Position numbers and translations under genes: made by a program | The notes under the pieces: model-generated | What the model was told of the DNA's origin: nothing | The model's input: only the letters and a program-made list of their open reading frames with translations | The model's database searches: none | In this document: positions 11,139 through 22,647 of the stretch, piece after piece | Position numbering within the stretch: position 1 is the stretch's first letter | Layout: each line of letters opens with the position of its first letter | Assembly (NCBI GenBank): GCA_030762935.1 | Contig: CM060900.1 | Span: 403,457,632-403,521,631 of the forward strand | Reading direction: 5' to 3' | Length of the DNA stretch: 64,000 nucleotides | DNA from: Hymenopus coronatus | Lineage: Eukaryota; Arthropoda; Insecta; Mantodea; Hymenopodidae

Positions 11139-12478
11139 ATGCCTAAACCAAGCTAAGTTGCATTTATTATGGCAGTGGATTTGAGATGATTCTAATTTTA
11201 CCACAGAAGCCAAGTGATGTTTTGCCAGAAAAACGTAAGTGGAGATATATTTAATATATTTATTCCATTTGTTTTAATTAGGTTATCTATCTGCTGTATT
11301 ATGTATAAATTTACTTTATTATATATGATTAACTAATTTATTTTATTGTACAGTTGAAATGCCAACAGAAATCTCACTTGCTTCAGCACAAAGAGTCAGC
11401 ATCTCACATTTGCAATGTGGGTAAGCAGGAATGCAAAGTTCAGTCATTTATTTCTTTGGTTATTGGAAAAGAAATGGACAACTTCAACACCCACTTGTGC
11501 ATAGTCCTTGTTTCTGCTAATATACCATTTCATGCCCTGTAATGTTACAAATTTATGGAATTTCTGGAAGACGTCAGCAGCAAAACTTTTCCTGATGAAT
11601 TAACATTAAGTAAGAATTATTTGAACAAAATATACCAGGGAAAAATTTAAGACATTAGGAAGGATGTGGCTGATAGCTACATCCATGACTCAGTAGATGA
11701 ACTATAGATTCTTGTGGGCATTTCATTGCCAATGTTGTGGGAAACTTGGAACCCGTTGCACAAGGGAAATCCCATCTTATTTTCTGCAAGTGTTTAGATA
11801 AGACAAATCATAGTACAATCGCCTGTGTAGTTAAGGATGCATTAAAGTTATTGTCTGTGAAACAAATCTTAAAAGAACCTCTTTGGATTCAAAAGTTTAA
11901 GTAAATGTTGCCAGGATTTTCTCTTCCACCAAAACCAGTGTTGACACAATGGGCAACATGGCTCTGTTCAGTTATGTATTATGCAAAGTATTTTAAGAAA
12001 ACTAAAGAGCTTGTGGGTACTTTTGAAACAAAAGACTCGAAAGCAAAATCAATACTTCATACTAAGAAGATTTGTGATTCCCTAGCCTTTCAAAAGGTAC
12101 ATTTCTCAGATATTCCTGAATTAATAGAAAGAATGGAACCTTTAACCCTAGAACTCAAAGGTACCATTGGAATCATAGACTCGCTTCTCAAGAAGCAAGT
12201 CCCAGGACTAGTTGGTGAAGCTGTCACATGAAGCTCAATAATGTTCTTTGGAAGAACCAGGATTTCAATAGATGAGAGCAATGTGCTCCATTCTCAATGG
12301 AGAGCAACATTCAAATCACCAGCTGACATGGTGGCCTGCTGCAGTGGCATCGATGAAATTTGCACCTATGACCTCATGTGAGGTCGGAAGAACATCTGCT
12401 TCCAAACACATTCTAAGTGACAATAGAAAAAAATTTACCTTGGAGAACTTAAGAGAGATATTTGGTTATTTAACCTAA
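11139..12478 (+). pseudogene. hAT transposase remnant (copy 2), BED-finger N-terminus to hATC
   Basis: An ATG at 11139 starts MPK..., cognate to the better preserved start in copy 3. A GT-AG intron (about 11234-11353) separates the first half of a BED-type zinc finger from KCQQKSHLLQHKESASHI. The catalytic core follows around 11690-11850 with stops and a deletion. 11905-12231 is an open block with the W-A-T-W motif (PKPVLTQWATWLCSVMYYAK), and 12350-12478 encodes the hATC end TSCEVGRTSASKHILSDNRK. The layout resembles CGGBP1-like hAT proteins. It is non-functional. Confidence 0.78.
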
Positions 12479-13396
12479 TTAAGAAAAAAGTGGCTAAATC
12501 TCTTATTGTTTTGTTATTTACTGTCATTATCAGGAGTGGGTAAATTTCTTATTGTTTCTATGAAATTTATGAATTCATAATCACAAAGTTAGGTAAATGC
12601 CTAGAGTATTAAAATCAATCACCTCTGCCATCCAGTTTTATTGAATTTGAATAATATAAATAAGCATGTTTAATGTAAGCAATTATTGCCTAAAACTGTG
12701 AAGTTCTCGGTGAATGAAGTTTCATTATGTAAAATATTTATTTACGTTGCTGTTCCAATCAGATTTTCTATTAACAATTACACATATACTTTAAACTTTG
12801 CACAGTTTCTGACAACAGATTGCTGCACTTTAAACATTAAACTTTTTAAAAGCTGGTTCTACCTATTAAAAACCTAAAGAATCTAATTTTATGTTTTTAG
12901 AAATCCAAAATTATAATTTTACCAGTTCTACCTATTAAAAACCTAAAAGACTTATGTTAAAATTATTGGTGAGAGTGTGCATGTCATAGGAATTAGATAT
13001 AAAGGGGAAGTTTTTCAAACAAGTCAAAATAATTTCTTAACACCCATGGCAGTTCAGATGAAAAAGCATGTAGGAGATAGTGTGCAACTACAATGAGTTT
13101 AGTTTCCCACTAGCATATTATTACAAACAGCAAGGTATCGCGAAAAGAATCAAATACAGAGAAAGGTTCAAAGCAAACAATACAGCTAAAGTGACTTGGC
13201 TAGCATATTTCATGTTTTTTGCAATTGGAGTAAAATCCAGCTAAATAAGCATGTGGTGGTTGCATTATTGCTCTTGCCAACTCCTGAGAAAAAAGTGTAG
13301 GTAATATGTTGATTTACAGCTCCTTCAAGAATAATACATATCAGCTGGCCAAACATTGAACCTGAGACTTCATGATAACATGGTCAGCACCTATAA
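12479..13396. other. Intron 2 segment, no gene
   Basis: AT-rich DNA between hAT copy 2 and the mariner. Contains two short direct repeats (TTCTACCTATTAAAAACCTA at about 12856 and 12923), probably subterminal to hAT copy 2. Otherwise nothing recognised. Confidence 0.5.
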
Positions 13397-14552
13397 TACG
13401 AGGTATGTCCAGAAAGTAAGTTCCGTTTGATAATAAAATTAAATTGTGTACAGATACAGAATAATTATTTATTGCACAAAATTCTACAACTCTTAAACTA
13501 CTATTCCACAGGCATTTTTCATAGCGTGGCACAAGTTTTTGTATACCTTCTTCATAGAAGTTTGCTGCCTGTGTCTTCAAAAAGTTGGAAACATTTTCTT
13601 TCAGCTCTTCTTTCAAATTGTTGAAGTGTTGACCGCCAAGGAAAGACTTGAGATGTAAGAACAGATGAAAGTCGCTAGGAGCGAGGTCAGGGCTGTAAGG
13701 AGGATGGTCAAACATGTCCCAGCCAAATACCTGTAGGAGATTTTTCGTCACATTTGCAGTGTGCGGTCGTGCGTTGTCGTGAAGAAAAACAACACCTTTT
13801 GACAGCAATCCTCGGCGCTTATTCTGTATTGCGCACCACAATTTCCTTAGTGTCTCGCAATAAACATCTGCTTTGATTGTTTGACCATGCGGTAAGAACT
13901 CAATGAGTAAGATGCCTTTCCAGTCCCAGAACACTGTGCACATCATTTTTCGAGGTGTCAAGATTTGTTTCGGCTTAACCTTTGCTGGGGATGAAGTGTG
14001 CCTCCATTCCATTGATTGCCGCTTACTTTCAGGGGTGTCGTAAGAAACCCAAGTCTCATCTCCTGTGACTATCTGTGTCAGAAATTCTTCGCGGTCTTCA
14101 TCATAACGAGTTAAAAACTGAAGTGCACTACCCATCCGTTTTGTTTTGTGTTGCTCAGTAGGAATCTTTGGTGCCCAATGGGAGCAAAGTTTATGAAATT
14201 TCAGTTTTTCGGTAACAATTTCATGAATTAGTGATCGTGAGTTTTGGGGAAATTCCACAGCGAGAGCACTAATTGTAAACTTGTAGTTTTCCTGGATCTT
14301 GTCATCAATCGCGTGAACCAGCTCTTCTGTAACCAAAGATGGACGCCCACTTCGTTCTTCATCGTGAACTTCACTACGTCCTTCATTGAACTGCCGGACC
14401 CATCTTCTCACCATTGAATCACTCATCGCATTTTGTCCGTAAACTTCGCAAATTTGCCGATAAATTTCAATTGGTTTCACTTTCCTAGCATTCAGAAAAC
14501 GAATCACAGATCTGATTTCACAAGCGGCGGGATTTTCAATCAACACCGACAT
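13341..14552 (-). CDS. Mariner transposase, uninterrupted frame
   Basis: From ATG 14552 (MSVLIENPAACEIRSVIRFL) the frame is open for 403 codons. An upstream in-frame ATG at 14567 is possible but less mariner-like. The N-terminal half has two helix-turn-helix regions, including VRRWVRQFNEGRSEVHDEER and then GRPS. The catalytic D,D34D triad is intact: TGDETWVSY (D165), LHDNARPHTA (D259) and YSPDLAPSDFHLF (D294). The W-x-P-x-x-P-T-E-Q motif is present as WAPKIPTEQHK. The protein cuts and pastes by binding the TIRs in the nucleus. Oddity: after LVPRYEKCL the usual nearby stop is missing. The frame runs on through the left TIR (read as NGTYFLDIPR) and 18 codons of flanking DNA before TAA-type termination at 13341-13343, so the product is roughly 50-60 residues longer than usual. 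Confidence 0.88.
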   Translation of the reverse strand: MSVLIENPAACEIRSVIRFLNARKVKPIEIYRQICEVYGQNAMSDSMVRRWVRQFNEGRSEVHDEERSGRPSLVTEELVHAIDDKIQENYKFTISALAVEFPQNSRSLIHEIVTEKLKFHKLCSHWAPKIPTEQHKTKRMGSALQFLTRYDEDREEFLTQIVTGDETWVSYDTPESKRQSMEWRHTSSPAKVKPKQILTPRKMMCTVFWDWKGILLIEFLPHGQTIKADVYCETLRKLWCAIQNKRRGLLSKGVVFLHDNARPHTANVTKNLLQVFGWDMFDHPPYSPDLAPSDFHLFLHLKSFLGGQHFNNLKEELKENVSNFLKTQAANFYEEGIQKLVPRYEKCLWNSSLRVVEFCAINNYSVSVHNLILLSNGTYFLDIPRIIGADHVIMKSQVQCLAS

Positions 14553-14714
14553 TGTAAACAAGCACAATAAAGCATATGTGGCTTACAGCGATCTCAAAAT
14601 GGCGCACGTTTTTTCTCCTTAATACAGAGTGTCTACCACGTATGTGTGGAACTGCGATCGCAGCGCTGCAGCGGAGATAAATTGAAACGGAACTTACTTT
14701 CTGGACGTACCTCG
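13399..14714 (-). mobile_element. Mariner transposon, near-complete, both TIRs and TA target site
   Basis: A 1316 bp element. The left end CGAGGTATGTCCAGAAAGTA and the reverse complement of the right end, CGAGGTACGTCCAGAAAGTA, match over about 30 bp. TA dinucleotides flank both ends (13397-13398, 14715-14716). This is the expected size, target and structure for mariner. It holds one long transposase frame on the minus strand and appears to be the youngest DNA transposon in the window. Confidence 0.95.
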
Positions 14715-14889
14715 TATAACAAGTGTTACTCTGAGCCCGAGCATTTCATCTACCTCCCTGCCACACAATTTATCCTAAATAGATATTAAAATAATTTAAA
14801 TGAAAATTGAGTCATCTTTTTTACACTTTTTTGCTTCAACTTTGACTTTGTTTAGGAAGACTGGTTTCACAATAATTTAACCCTATCTT

Positions 14890-16990
14890 CAGTTCCGCGA
14901 CTGACTGATGCTACATACAACAGGTGGTTGTGTGCAGCCTGGTGTTGTGCTACCCTCTACTCTTGTTAATAGGATGACATCAATGCGGGGACCTCAAAAT
15001 TCATTAGGGAATCTTCTTCTTTGGTGATAAAGATGTTTTCCCAAATTTGCAGTTCCAAAGGTTACTTTGCAATTAAGAGAAAGCACTTGGTTTCTAGTAG
15101 TGAGAATCTTCTCTTCCTTTAAGTCATGATGCAGATCTCATGTGGCTTGGTTTTACAGTGTTATACATGGAGGATATTTACCGTACTCCCATTTTTTGTG
15201 GCAAATTCTTTTCACCTTGAGCTGTTTTACTTTCGGTGTCCATGAATATTTTCTATGGTTGTAAGCTTTTAGCTTGCCCTGTTTTTCCAACAGCATGATG
15301 AATGTTTCTTGTCAGCTTGCTAACTGCCAGGTCAATGTGTTGTGGAGATTTGAAGGGAAATGTTTAAATCAGTGACTTTGTCTAAAGTTGTCATACAACA
15401 ATGCCAGTTGAAGGATTAATTTATAAGTTTGATAGCATGACTTCTCAATGGAGGTTCACAGCACATTGCAATTATTACAGGGAAGTGACCAAGATGAGAA
15501 CAAATGAAGTAGTACACATTTATTGTCATGTTTTTAGTTATAAAGAAACCTAAAACATCTGGAGTTTCACCACCTGCTGGACAATAACTTTGTTCAACTG
15601 GATATACGAGCTCAAATGAGAGTTGAGCTGTGGCTTCAAGCAGTAGTTTTCCTTATGGATTAGCCAAGTTGGAGCCCCATTTTGGATGTTTCTCTAGTTC
15701 AAATCCCTATAAGAAATCTATTTCACATCAGGTGTGCCATGTTTCAAAAATATGATAAACATATTTTGTTTTTTGGTGCCGAGTAGAATGATCCAAATTG
15801 GTATTTGGCTTTGTTTATAATCATAAATTTTAAAATATAAAATTAATTTTCCATAAAAGGTAGATGTTCACCATGATCTATATACTTTTAATAATTATGA
15901 CATATCCACCTTTTCTTTATTGGCCAGGAAAGTCAGCTCAATATATTTGATAGCTGAAAAGAAGAAATAAATGTGAGCTGCTAATTTTGTTTCAGTAAAA
16001 AGGAAAATGTCTATTGCATATGACTAATTAATTTTAAGTACTTTATTTATACTTCTATAAGTGCCAACTTTCAAAGATTTTTTTCTGAGACAGTTCATTT
16101 TTTGTGAAGGTAAGGAAGCACTTGTTTTAATGTATTCACTAATGGACTAATTAGAGATATTACACAATCAATTTTTTTCTACTAACTTTATTTATTGTGC
16201 CGCTACTATAGTGCTGGTGTTTTGACATGCATTCTTAGTGACATCTGTATGAGGCAAATATGTATGGGGAGGTTTCATTCCTCTTGAGGTTAGGATTAGT
16301 AAAACTAGTTTTATCCTGTCAGCTTGAATTTCTGGTGTTAGCGTGAGGTGTTTTGAAGTTCTGGATGCACAAAGCATCTGTAGTTAGCCACATGCTGACT
16401 TTTACAGTTTGTGCAGATAGAAGGAGATTTTGGGTTTCTAGAAGTCGAATGAAGGCCATCACATTTAATGCAAGGAGATTTCTGCAGCAGTAGTTCTTGG
16501 AATGACCATACTCTTGGCATTTTGTACATTACAATATGGAGTGTTTAGGCTTCGGAGGTTCAATCTTCATGACAGCATTATAAACCCTTGTAATTTCATA
16601 GCTTTTTTCATTTACTGGATTTGGTTGCAGGTCAAGAAAGAAAAGAGGCCTAACAGCTTTTGTTACAGAATGGAAAACTTTTAATTTGTATCGTTTCATA
16701 GCTTAGTTCAACAAAATCTTCCACCAATTTAGTAACACATAATGTTACAGAGCCTTCCGACTACAACTCTGAAATTCTTTTCACTTCTAAGTTGGTCTGT
16801 GAAGAATTCAGCATTATGTGTTTTGTAGATAATCAACTTCCTCAAAATGAAGCTTTACTTTGTTGTCAGTCATGTGTTTGCAATTTCAAATTTCTGCAAA
16901 TGTCATCTCTTTTGATAAAACAAGGGCTTGTTTTTTCATTACGATTTTAAATTTAATTGTGATAACCTAAATCATTACAAAGTTTCTGCT
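14890..16990 (-). mobile_element. Jockey-like non-LTR retrotransposon fragment (ORF1 and endonuclease)
   Basis: Reading on the minus strand. 16190-16900 carries a broken ORF1 with DLQPNPVNE... followed by a CCHC knuckle array (16338-16529 includes SPCIKCDGLHSTSRNPKSPS and then CTNCKSQHVANY). Further on, 15340-15640 reads an apurinic-type endonuclease segment (PAGGETPDVLGFFITKNMTI, then SHLGHFPVIIAM). 14990-15240 resembles the endonuclease-RT linker. The reverse transcriptase is absent. Frameshifts and stops are numerous. The CCHC triplet with H-x-A-N-Y is typical of Jockey-clade ORF1. Confidence 0.7.
16338..16529 (-). pseudogene. LINE ORF1 zinc-knuckle segment
   Basis: Short frame with C-x2-C-x4-H-x4 spacing (CIKCDGLHST) and CTNCKSQHVANYRC. 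These are the second and third nucleic-acid-binding knuckles of a Jockey-type ORF1 protein; the first is reached only by a frame change at about 16530. It is part of the element at 14890-16990. Confidence 0.7.
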
Positions 16991-17208
16991 TTTAATTGCA
17001 GAGAATTTTATTAGGGAGCAGATTCTTAGGTTTTTTACCTATGTTTTTCCATGCTTCTAAATATAAAAAGACTGTAATACTTTTCCAAATTATAATCAAA
17101 AGAGACATTCATGAATTCTGTAGTACCTAAAAAAACTTAAATGATATATGGGTACCTAAAATTACCTAATTGCATGTTCATAGATTTTCATCCATTTATT
17201 GTAGTATA

Positions 17209-18501
17209 CAAGGTCTGTTCAAAAAGTTCTGGAACTTTGTCCACAAAATGTTTCTACACTTACCTTTTACTTATTGTGCATGGTCTCCTTCGAAATACTC
17301 TCCTCCACAGTTGATACACTGCTCCCAACACTGTTACCACTTCTGGAAGCAGTTTTGTTAGACCTCTTTCCAGATCGCGCAAAGTGCCATTTGAAAATTT
17401 TCTTTTATATCGTCTATGCAAATCTTCATCCTTTCAACAGCGTTTTCAACTTAGGAAATAAAACAAAAACCACAGGGGCCAGATCTCGGGAGTACAGAGG
17501 ATGAGGCAGCACAGTGATATCTTTTTTTGTGCAATAGTCACACACCAACATGGATGAATGTGCGGGTGTGTTATTTTGATGCAAGAGCCATGACTTGTCT
17601 CGCCACATTTCAGGTCATTTTCTTCTCACATTTACTCGCAGGTATCGCAACACTTCCCGATAGTACCATTGATTAAGAGTTTGTCCCTCTGGCATGAATT
17701 CATGATGAACTAATTCTTCAAAGTCAAAGAAGACTATCAGAATGGCTTTGACATTTGACCTGTCCTGACGAGCATTTTCTGGTCTTGGAGAAACTTTGCC
17801 AACCCATTGTGAAGACTGAACCTTGGTCTCAAAATCATATCAGTAGACCCACTTCTCATCACCAGTTATGATTCTCTTAAGGAGCATCTCATCCTCATTT
17901 GCGCGATCCAAAAGCTCTTCACAGATTGCAAGACAATGATCTTTCTGATCTTGAGTCAGCCATGGGACGAACTTGGCAGCAACATGATGCATTCCAAGAT
18001 GTTGTGTCAGGATTTCACGACATGATCCAACTGAAATGTTACATTCTTCTGCAATCTCTTGGACTGTCAGTCTTTTGATTGGCAAGCACAATTTCATTGA
18101 CGTTCCTGACATGAGCATCGTCGGTAGACATCAAAGGTCATCCTGAACGAGGGTCATCTTGAAACCACGTGAACCATTTGTAACACTGAGTACGGCTTAA
18201 GCACTTGGCTCCATAGGCTTCCTGCACCATTTGGTATGTCTCAGTATAGGTTCTCTTGAGTTTCACTTAAAAATTTAATGTAGACGCGTTGCTCCTTTAA
18301 CTCTGCCATCTCAAAATTCGCAAACTATGCGACACAATGTTCTACTCAATACAGCACTGAACGATAACAGACTTACAACAATGAAACTTTCGGCAGTTAT
18401 GCATCTAACACAGATGTGAGCAGGGATGCCAACCGCATTTCACTCCAATACTCCATTGGTGCGAAATTACAAATGTCTCAGAGCTTTTTGAACAGACTTT
18501 G
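17209..18501 (-). mobile_element. Mariner transposon, complete ends, decayed transposase
   Basis: A 1293 bp element. The left end CAAGGTCTGTTCAAAAAGTT and the reverse complement of the right end CAAAGTCTGTTCAAAAAGCT form imperfect TIRs, flanked by TA at 17207-17208 and 18502-18503. The minus strand carries transposase pieces: 17840-18118 with an HTH (LTVQEIAEECNISVGSCREI) and the first aspartate in ITGDEKWVY, and 17426-17608 with the degraded third region (LYSRDLAPVVFVLFPKLKTL). The second and third catalytic aspartates are disrupted (NNTPAH, RDLAPVV). Its ends differ from the mariner at 13399, so it is a different family. Confidence 0.9.
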
Positions 18502-18589
18502 TATTTGAATTTTTAGTTCTTAATTTTTAAAAGTAAACCACAAGACTTTTATTCCTTGCTCTAGTTGATTGAGAAAAATCCCATCTGTC

Positions 18590-20436
18590 AGAAAATTCAA
18601 ATAAAATAAGAAATACAATATAAAATTTTACATTTCTGTCAGACCGCCCCCTTTTTTGGAGGTGTCTTTAGTATCTCAGGCCGTAATGACCTAGAGCAAA
18701 ATTTAAAAAAAAAAAAAGATAAGTGTGATGCCTTGGTCACTACAAAAAGGAGAAAAATATAACACTGAACACTGGAAGTGATTAACAATGTACAATCCAC
18801 AATCCTTTACAAAAATAAACCTTTCTTTGACATTTCATAGAAATTAGTTTCACATTCATTGTTGTTTTGACTTTCTTAAATTAGCTGACCAATTTAGCAC
18901 CTTTAAGCTTCTTATTGTTGCAACAAAGAGAGCTGGATAAATATACCTTATTGTGTCTGTAATCTACCTGCCAATTGAATACATTAAGGAGATTTTAGTA
19001 CTGGTAGAGGACTCTCAGTGATGGTCATGTTTTCATGAGTTTTAAGTAGTGCTGACTATGCCAAAACAAGCTAAGTTGCATTTATTATGGCAGTGGATTC
19101 GAGATGATTCTAATTTTACCACAGACGGCAAATGATGTTTTGCCAAGGTTGCCCGAAAAACATAAGTGTTGATCTCTTTAATACATTTTTTTTATTTGCT
19201 TTTATTAGGTTATCTATTTGATATATTCTGTATAAATTTACTTTGTTATATATGATTAACTAATATTTTTATTTTATTACACAGGTGAAATGCAAACAGA
19301 AATCTCACTTGCTCCAGTATGAAGAGTCAGCATGTTAAATTCGCAATGTGGATAGGCAGGAACACAAAGTTCAGCCGTTTATTTCTTAAGTTATTGGAAA
19401 AGAACCGGACAACTTCAACACCTGTCTGTATGAAGCCTTTGTTTCAGCTAATATGTCATTTTATGCCCTGAAATGTAACAAATTTAAGGAACTTTTGGAA
19501 GATGTTAGCGGAAAAATAGTTCTTGAAGAATTATTTGGACAAAATATAACAGGGGAAAATCAAAAACATTAGGAAGGATGTGGCTGATAGCTACATTTAT
19601 GTCTCAGTAGATGAAACTACAGATTCTTGTGGGTGTTTCATCGCTAATGTTGTTGTGGGAAAGTTGGATACCAATGCACCAGGGAAATCCCATGTCATTT
19701 TCTGCAAGTGTTTAGTTAAGACAAATCATAGTACAATCGCCTGTGTAGTTAAGGATGCATTGAAGGTATTGTGGCCTGGAGAAAATCAGGATGAGAAGTT
19801 TTTACTTTTGCTAACAGACAGCGCTGCATACTTTCTATACCAACATGCTCGATGTTCTGTGTTTGGCACACTGTAGCCATTGCATGGCGGAGGAAATTGA
19901 GGATTTTTTCCGGTGTCAAAACCATTATTTCTTCTGTGAAGAAAATCTTTTTAAAAGCAGCTCTTAGGATTCAAAAGTTTAAAGCAATTTAGCCAGGAGT
20001 TTCTCTTCCAGCAGAGTTAGTGCTGATGGGGAATGTGGCTGTGTGTGGCTATGTATTATGCAAAGCAGTTTAATAAAATTAAAGAGCTTGTGGATACTTT
20101 GACACTAATGAGTCCACCTCAATTTCAAAAGCAAAATCAATACTTCATACTAAGATGATTTGATATTCCTTGTCTTTCTAAAAGCACATTTCTCAGATAT
20201 TCCTGAATTAATAGAAAGAATGGAATCTTCAATCCTAGAACTCAAAGATGCCATCGGTATCACAGACTCACTTCTCTAGAAACAAGTCCCAGGACCTGTT
20301 GGTGAAGCTGTCACATGTAAGCTCAATAATGTTCTGTGGAAGAACCTAGGATTTCAACAGATGAAAACAGTGGGCTCCATTCTCCAAGGAGAGCAACATT
20401 CAAATCATCAACTGACATGGAGGCCTGCTGCAGAGG
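18590..20436 (+). mobile_element. hAT transposon copy 3, part before LINE insertion
   Basis: Collinear with copy 2. The start ATG at 19058 gives the best preserved N-terminus (MPKQAKLHLLWQWIRDDSNF, then TTDGK), followed by a short GT-AG intron and the second half of the BED finger. 19580-19876 is open for 98 codons: YVSVDETTDSCGCFIANVVV, then LTDSAAYF. Homology with copy 2 breaks at CCTGCTGCAGAGG (about 20436) and resumes at 23178 (ATGAAATTTGCACCTATGAC) near the hATC segment. A LINE therefore split this copy. Confidence 0.75.
19580..19876 (+). pseudogene. hAT transposase catalytic segment (copy 3)
   Basis: Open block containing the first catalytic aspartate (SVDETTD), VVVGKLDTNAPGKSH, KTNHSTI and VLWPGENQDEKFLLLLTDSA, where the second aspartate lies. 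It diverges after AAYFL into a premature stop. Its amino-acid pattern matches copies 1, 2 and 4. Transposition function is lost. Confidence 0.78.
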
Positions 20437-22440
20437 TATTCTTAAACACTTTCGTAAGAATTCATAGTTCTAGTTTTCCACTCCATGTAAAGAAAATTAA
20501 TAACAATTCTAAAAATGACTGGCTAACTCAAGGTATAAAAATATCATACAGACGTAAAAGAGAACTCTATTTAGCAACTAGAGAAAGTAAGTGTGGCACA
20601 GGTAGACAACACCATAAAATGTACTCCAGAGTTCTAAAAAGGGTTATAAATGCAGCTGAAAAACTTTGTTATGAAAAACAAATACAGTCTTCTCACAATA
20701 AGCCTAGCACTATATATGGAACATTATTAAAAAAGAGACTGGTAAATATCACTTGAAAAATGATATGAAAGAAATTAAAGCAAACCAAGTGACCATAAAT
20801 GATCCCCAGCAGATATCAGATGCATTTAATAGATATTTCAGTCAGGTGGCAGAAAATTTACTGACAAAGAAACAGCCTAAGAGAGATCCAAATTCATGCC
20901 TTCAGGAATCCTGTATGGAAAATTTTACATCCTTAGAGATAGTACCCACAAGTGCAACCGAAATAAGAAAAGTAATACAATTCCTGAAAAGCAAGAATTC
21001 ATCAGGATACGATGAAATAAGCATGAAAACACTAAAGATATGTGCTGCCATTATTTGCAAACCTTTAAGTCATATTTGTAACGTATCCATGTTAACAGGA
21101 ACATTTCCAGACAGATTAAAATATTCAGTCGTTAAGTCATTATACAAGAAAGGGCAAATCTCAGAAATGTCAAACTACAGACCAGTATCTTTACTTACAG
21201 CTTTTTCGAAAATCTTTGAAAAAATTATGTTTAAAAGAATTCATCACCATTTAGACAAATATAATATTTTAGCAAAAGAGCAGTTTGGATTCAGGAAGAG
21301 CTTATCAACTAGTGATGCCATCTTCAATTTAACAAATGAAGTTCTCAAGTCATTGGATGGCAAACTTAACACACTAGGAATATTCTGTGATCTATCAAAG
21401 GCATTTGACTGCATTAATCATGAAATACTTCTATCAAAATTATTACACTATGGAATTAGGGGCAAAGGGTATCAATGGATTACATCTTATTTATCAAAAA
21501 GAAAGCAAAAGGTTATAATAAATACTTCAAATAACAGCAATGTGTATTCTGAATGGTGTGAAATAAAGCACGTGTGCCACAAGGATCTATTCTGGGTCCC
21601 TTATTATTTTTAGTTTACATAAATAATCTACCTGCAGTAATAAACAACAACGCTTATCCAGTTCTTTTTGCGGATGACACAAGTATTATAATTAAAGAAC
21701 ACAATGTCAGTCAGCTCCCAAATTCATCTAATAAAATTTTCAAAACACTAAATGATTGGTTTGAAAGTAATAAAATCCACATTAACTTTTAAAAAACTAA
21801 CTACTTTAATTTTTGCACAAAGCATAAAAACATGGCAGACCTAAGGACAGAATATGAAAATAATCAGACTGTAGAAGCCTGTAATACAAAATTCCTAGGT
21901 CTTATGATTGATCGTAACATGAATTGGAAACACCATATTGATTATATCTTACCCAAACTGAGCTCAGCATGTTTTGCAATTCAATCTTTAATTCAGCTTA
22001 CAAATAAGAGCATACTAAAAACAGCTTATTATGCATATTTTCATTCATTGATGACCTATGGAATAATATTTTGGGGAAATTCAGTAAATGCTAAAAAAAT
22101 ATTCATTATGCAAAAAAAGATAAGAATAATGACAGGGGAAAGACGATCAACTCCTGCAAGCCACTCTTCAAAATGTTTGGAATTTTACCATTAGCCTGTG
22201 AATATATTCTCGCCATATTGTCATTTGTAATAAATAACCCAGAAAAGTTTACATAAAATACAGATATTCACAACAAAGAGACCAGACATAGGCAGGACTT
22301 ACATAGACCAACAAATAATTTGCAGTTATTCCAAAAAGGGGTTTACTACAAAGGAATAGTTTTGTTTAATTCACTTTCCTCTTCTATAAAAGAATTGCAA
22401 ATGAACAAAAACAAATTCAAAATCTTCTCAGGCTTCTAAT
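20437..22440 (+). pseudogene. LINE reverse transcriptase, several frameshifts
   Basis: Four successive frames: 20437-20756 (linker, WLTQGIKISYRRKRELYLAT), 20753-21613 (fingers and palm: SNYRPVSLLTAFSKIFEKIM, QFGFRKSLSTSDAIF, FCDLSKAFDCINHEIL), 21574-21792 (MPQGSILGPLLFLVYINNLP, then catalytic FADD) and 21832-22194 (thumb: KFLGLMIDRNMNWKHHIDYI). Catalytic aspartates are present (FCDLSKAFD and FADD in place of YADD), but frameshifts near 20755, 21575 and 21800 break the protein. 20361-20436 of the first frame is hAT sequence, not LINE. Confidence 0.85.
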
Positions 22441-22647
22441 CAGGTAAAAACCTTGCTTGATACCAACATTTCAAAGAAGTGCATCTTCTTTGTCTTCAGA
22501 GTGAACTGATGGATTGAGCTTGTGGAGACTGGTATTTATAAGAGCTGGAATGAAGCTAACATCTGATTGGTTCGCATGATATTATGGTTAGAAGCCCGAG
22601 AAGATTTTGAATTAATACATCGCCAGGAAAGCTTCACTTCTTATTTT
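22415..22647. mobile_element. 233 bp insertion with 13 bp target duplication and inverted repeat
   Basis: TGAACAAAAACAA occurs at 22402-22414 and again at 22648-22660. Removing one copy and the DNA between restores the LINE C-terminal frame (MNKNKF then RSELKR). Inside, 22414-22439 and 22588-22613 are a 26 bp inverted repeat (AATTCAAAATCTTCTC...GGCTTCTAA). No coding capacity. It may be a SINE, MITE or retroposed fragment; I cannot assign the family. Confidence 0.75.

Larger units (their letters stand above)
9838..12478 (+). mobile_element. hAT transposon copy 2
   Basis: Collinear with copy 3: shared blocks run from AAATAAGAAATACAATATA (9850s and 18600s) through the transposase to its C-terminus. 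An ~850 bp dispersed repeat (9900-10753) is inserted near its left end. Termini were not resolved with certainty. CCTAAA-rich DNA at 12850-12950, including two copies of TTCTACCTATTAAAAACCTA, may be its right end. Confidence 0.65.
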
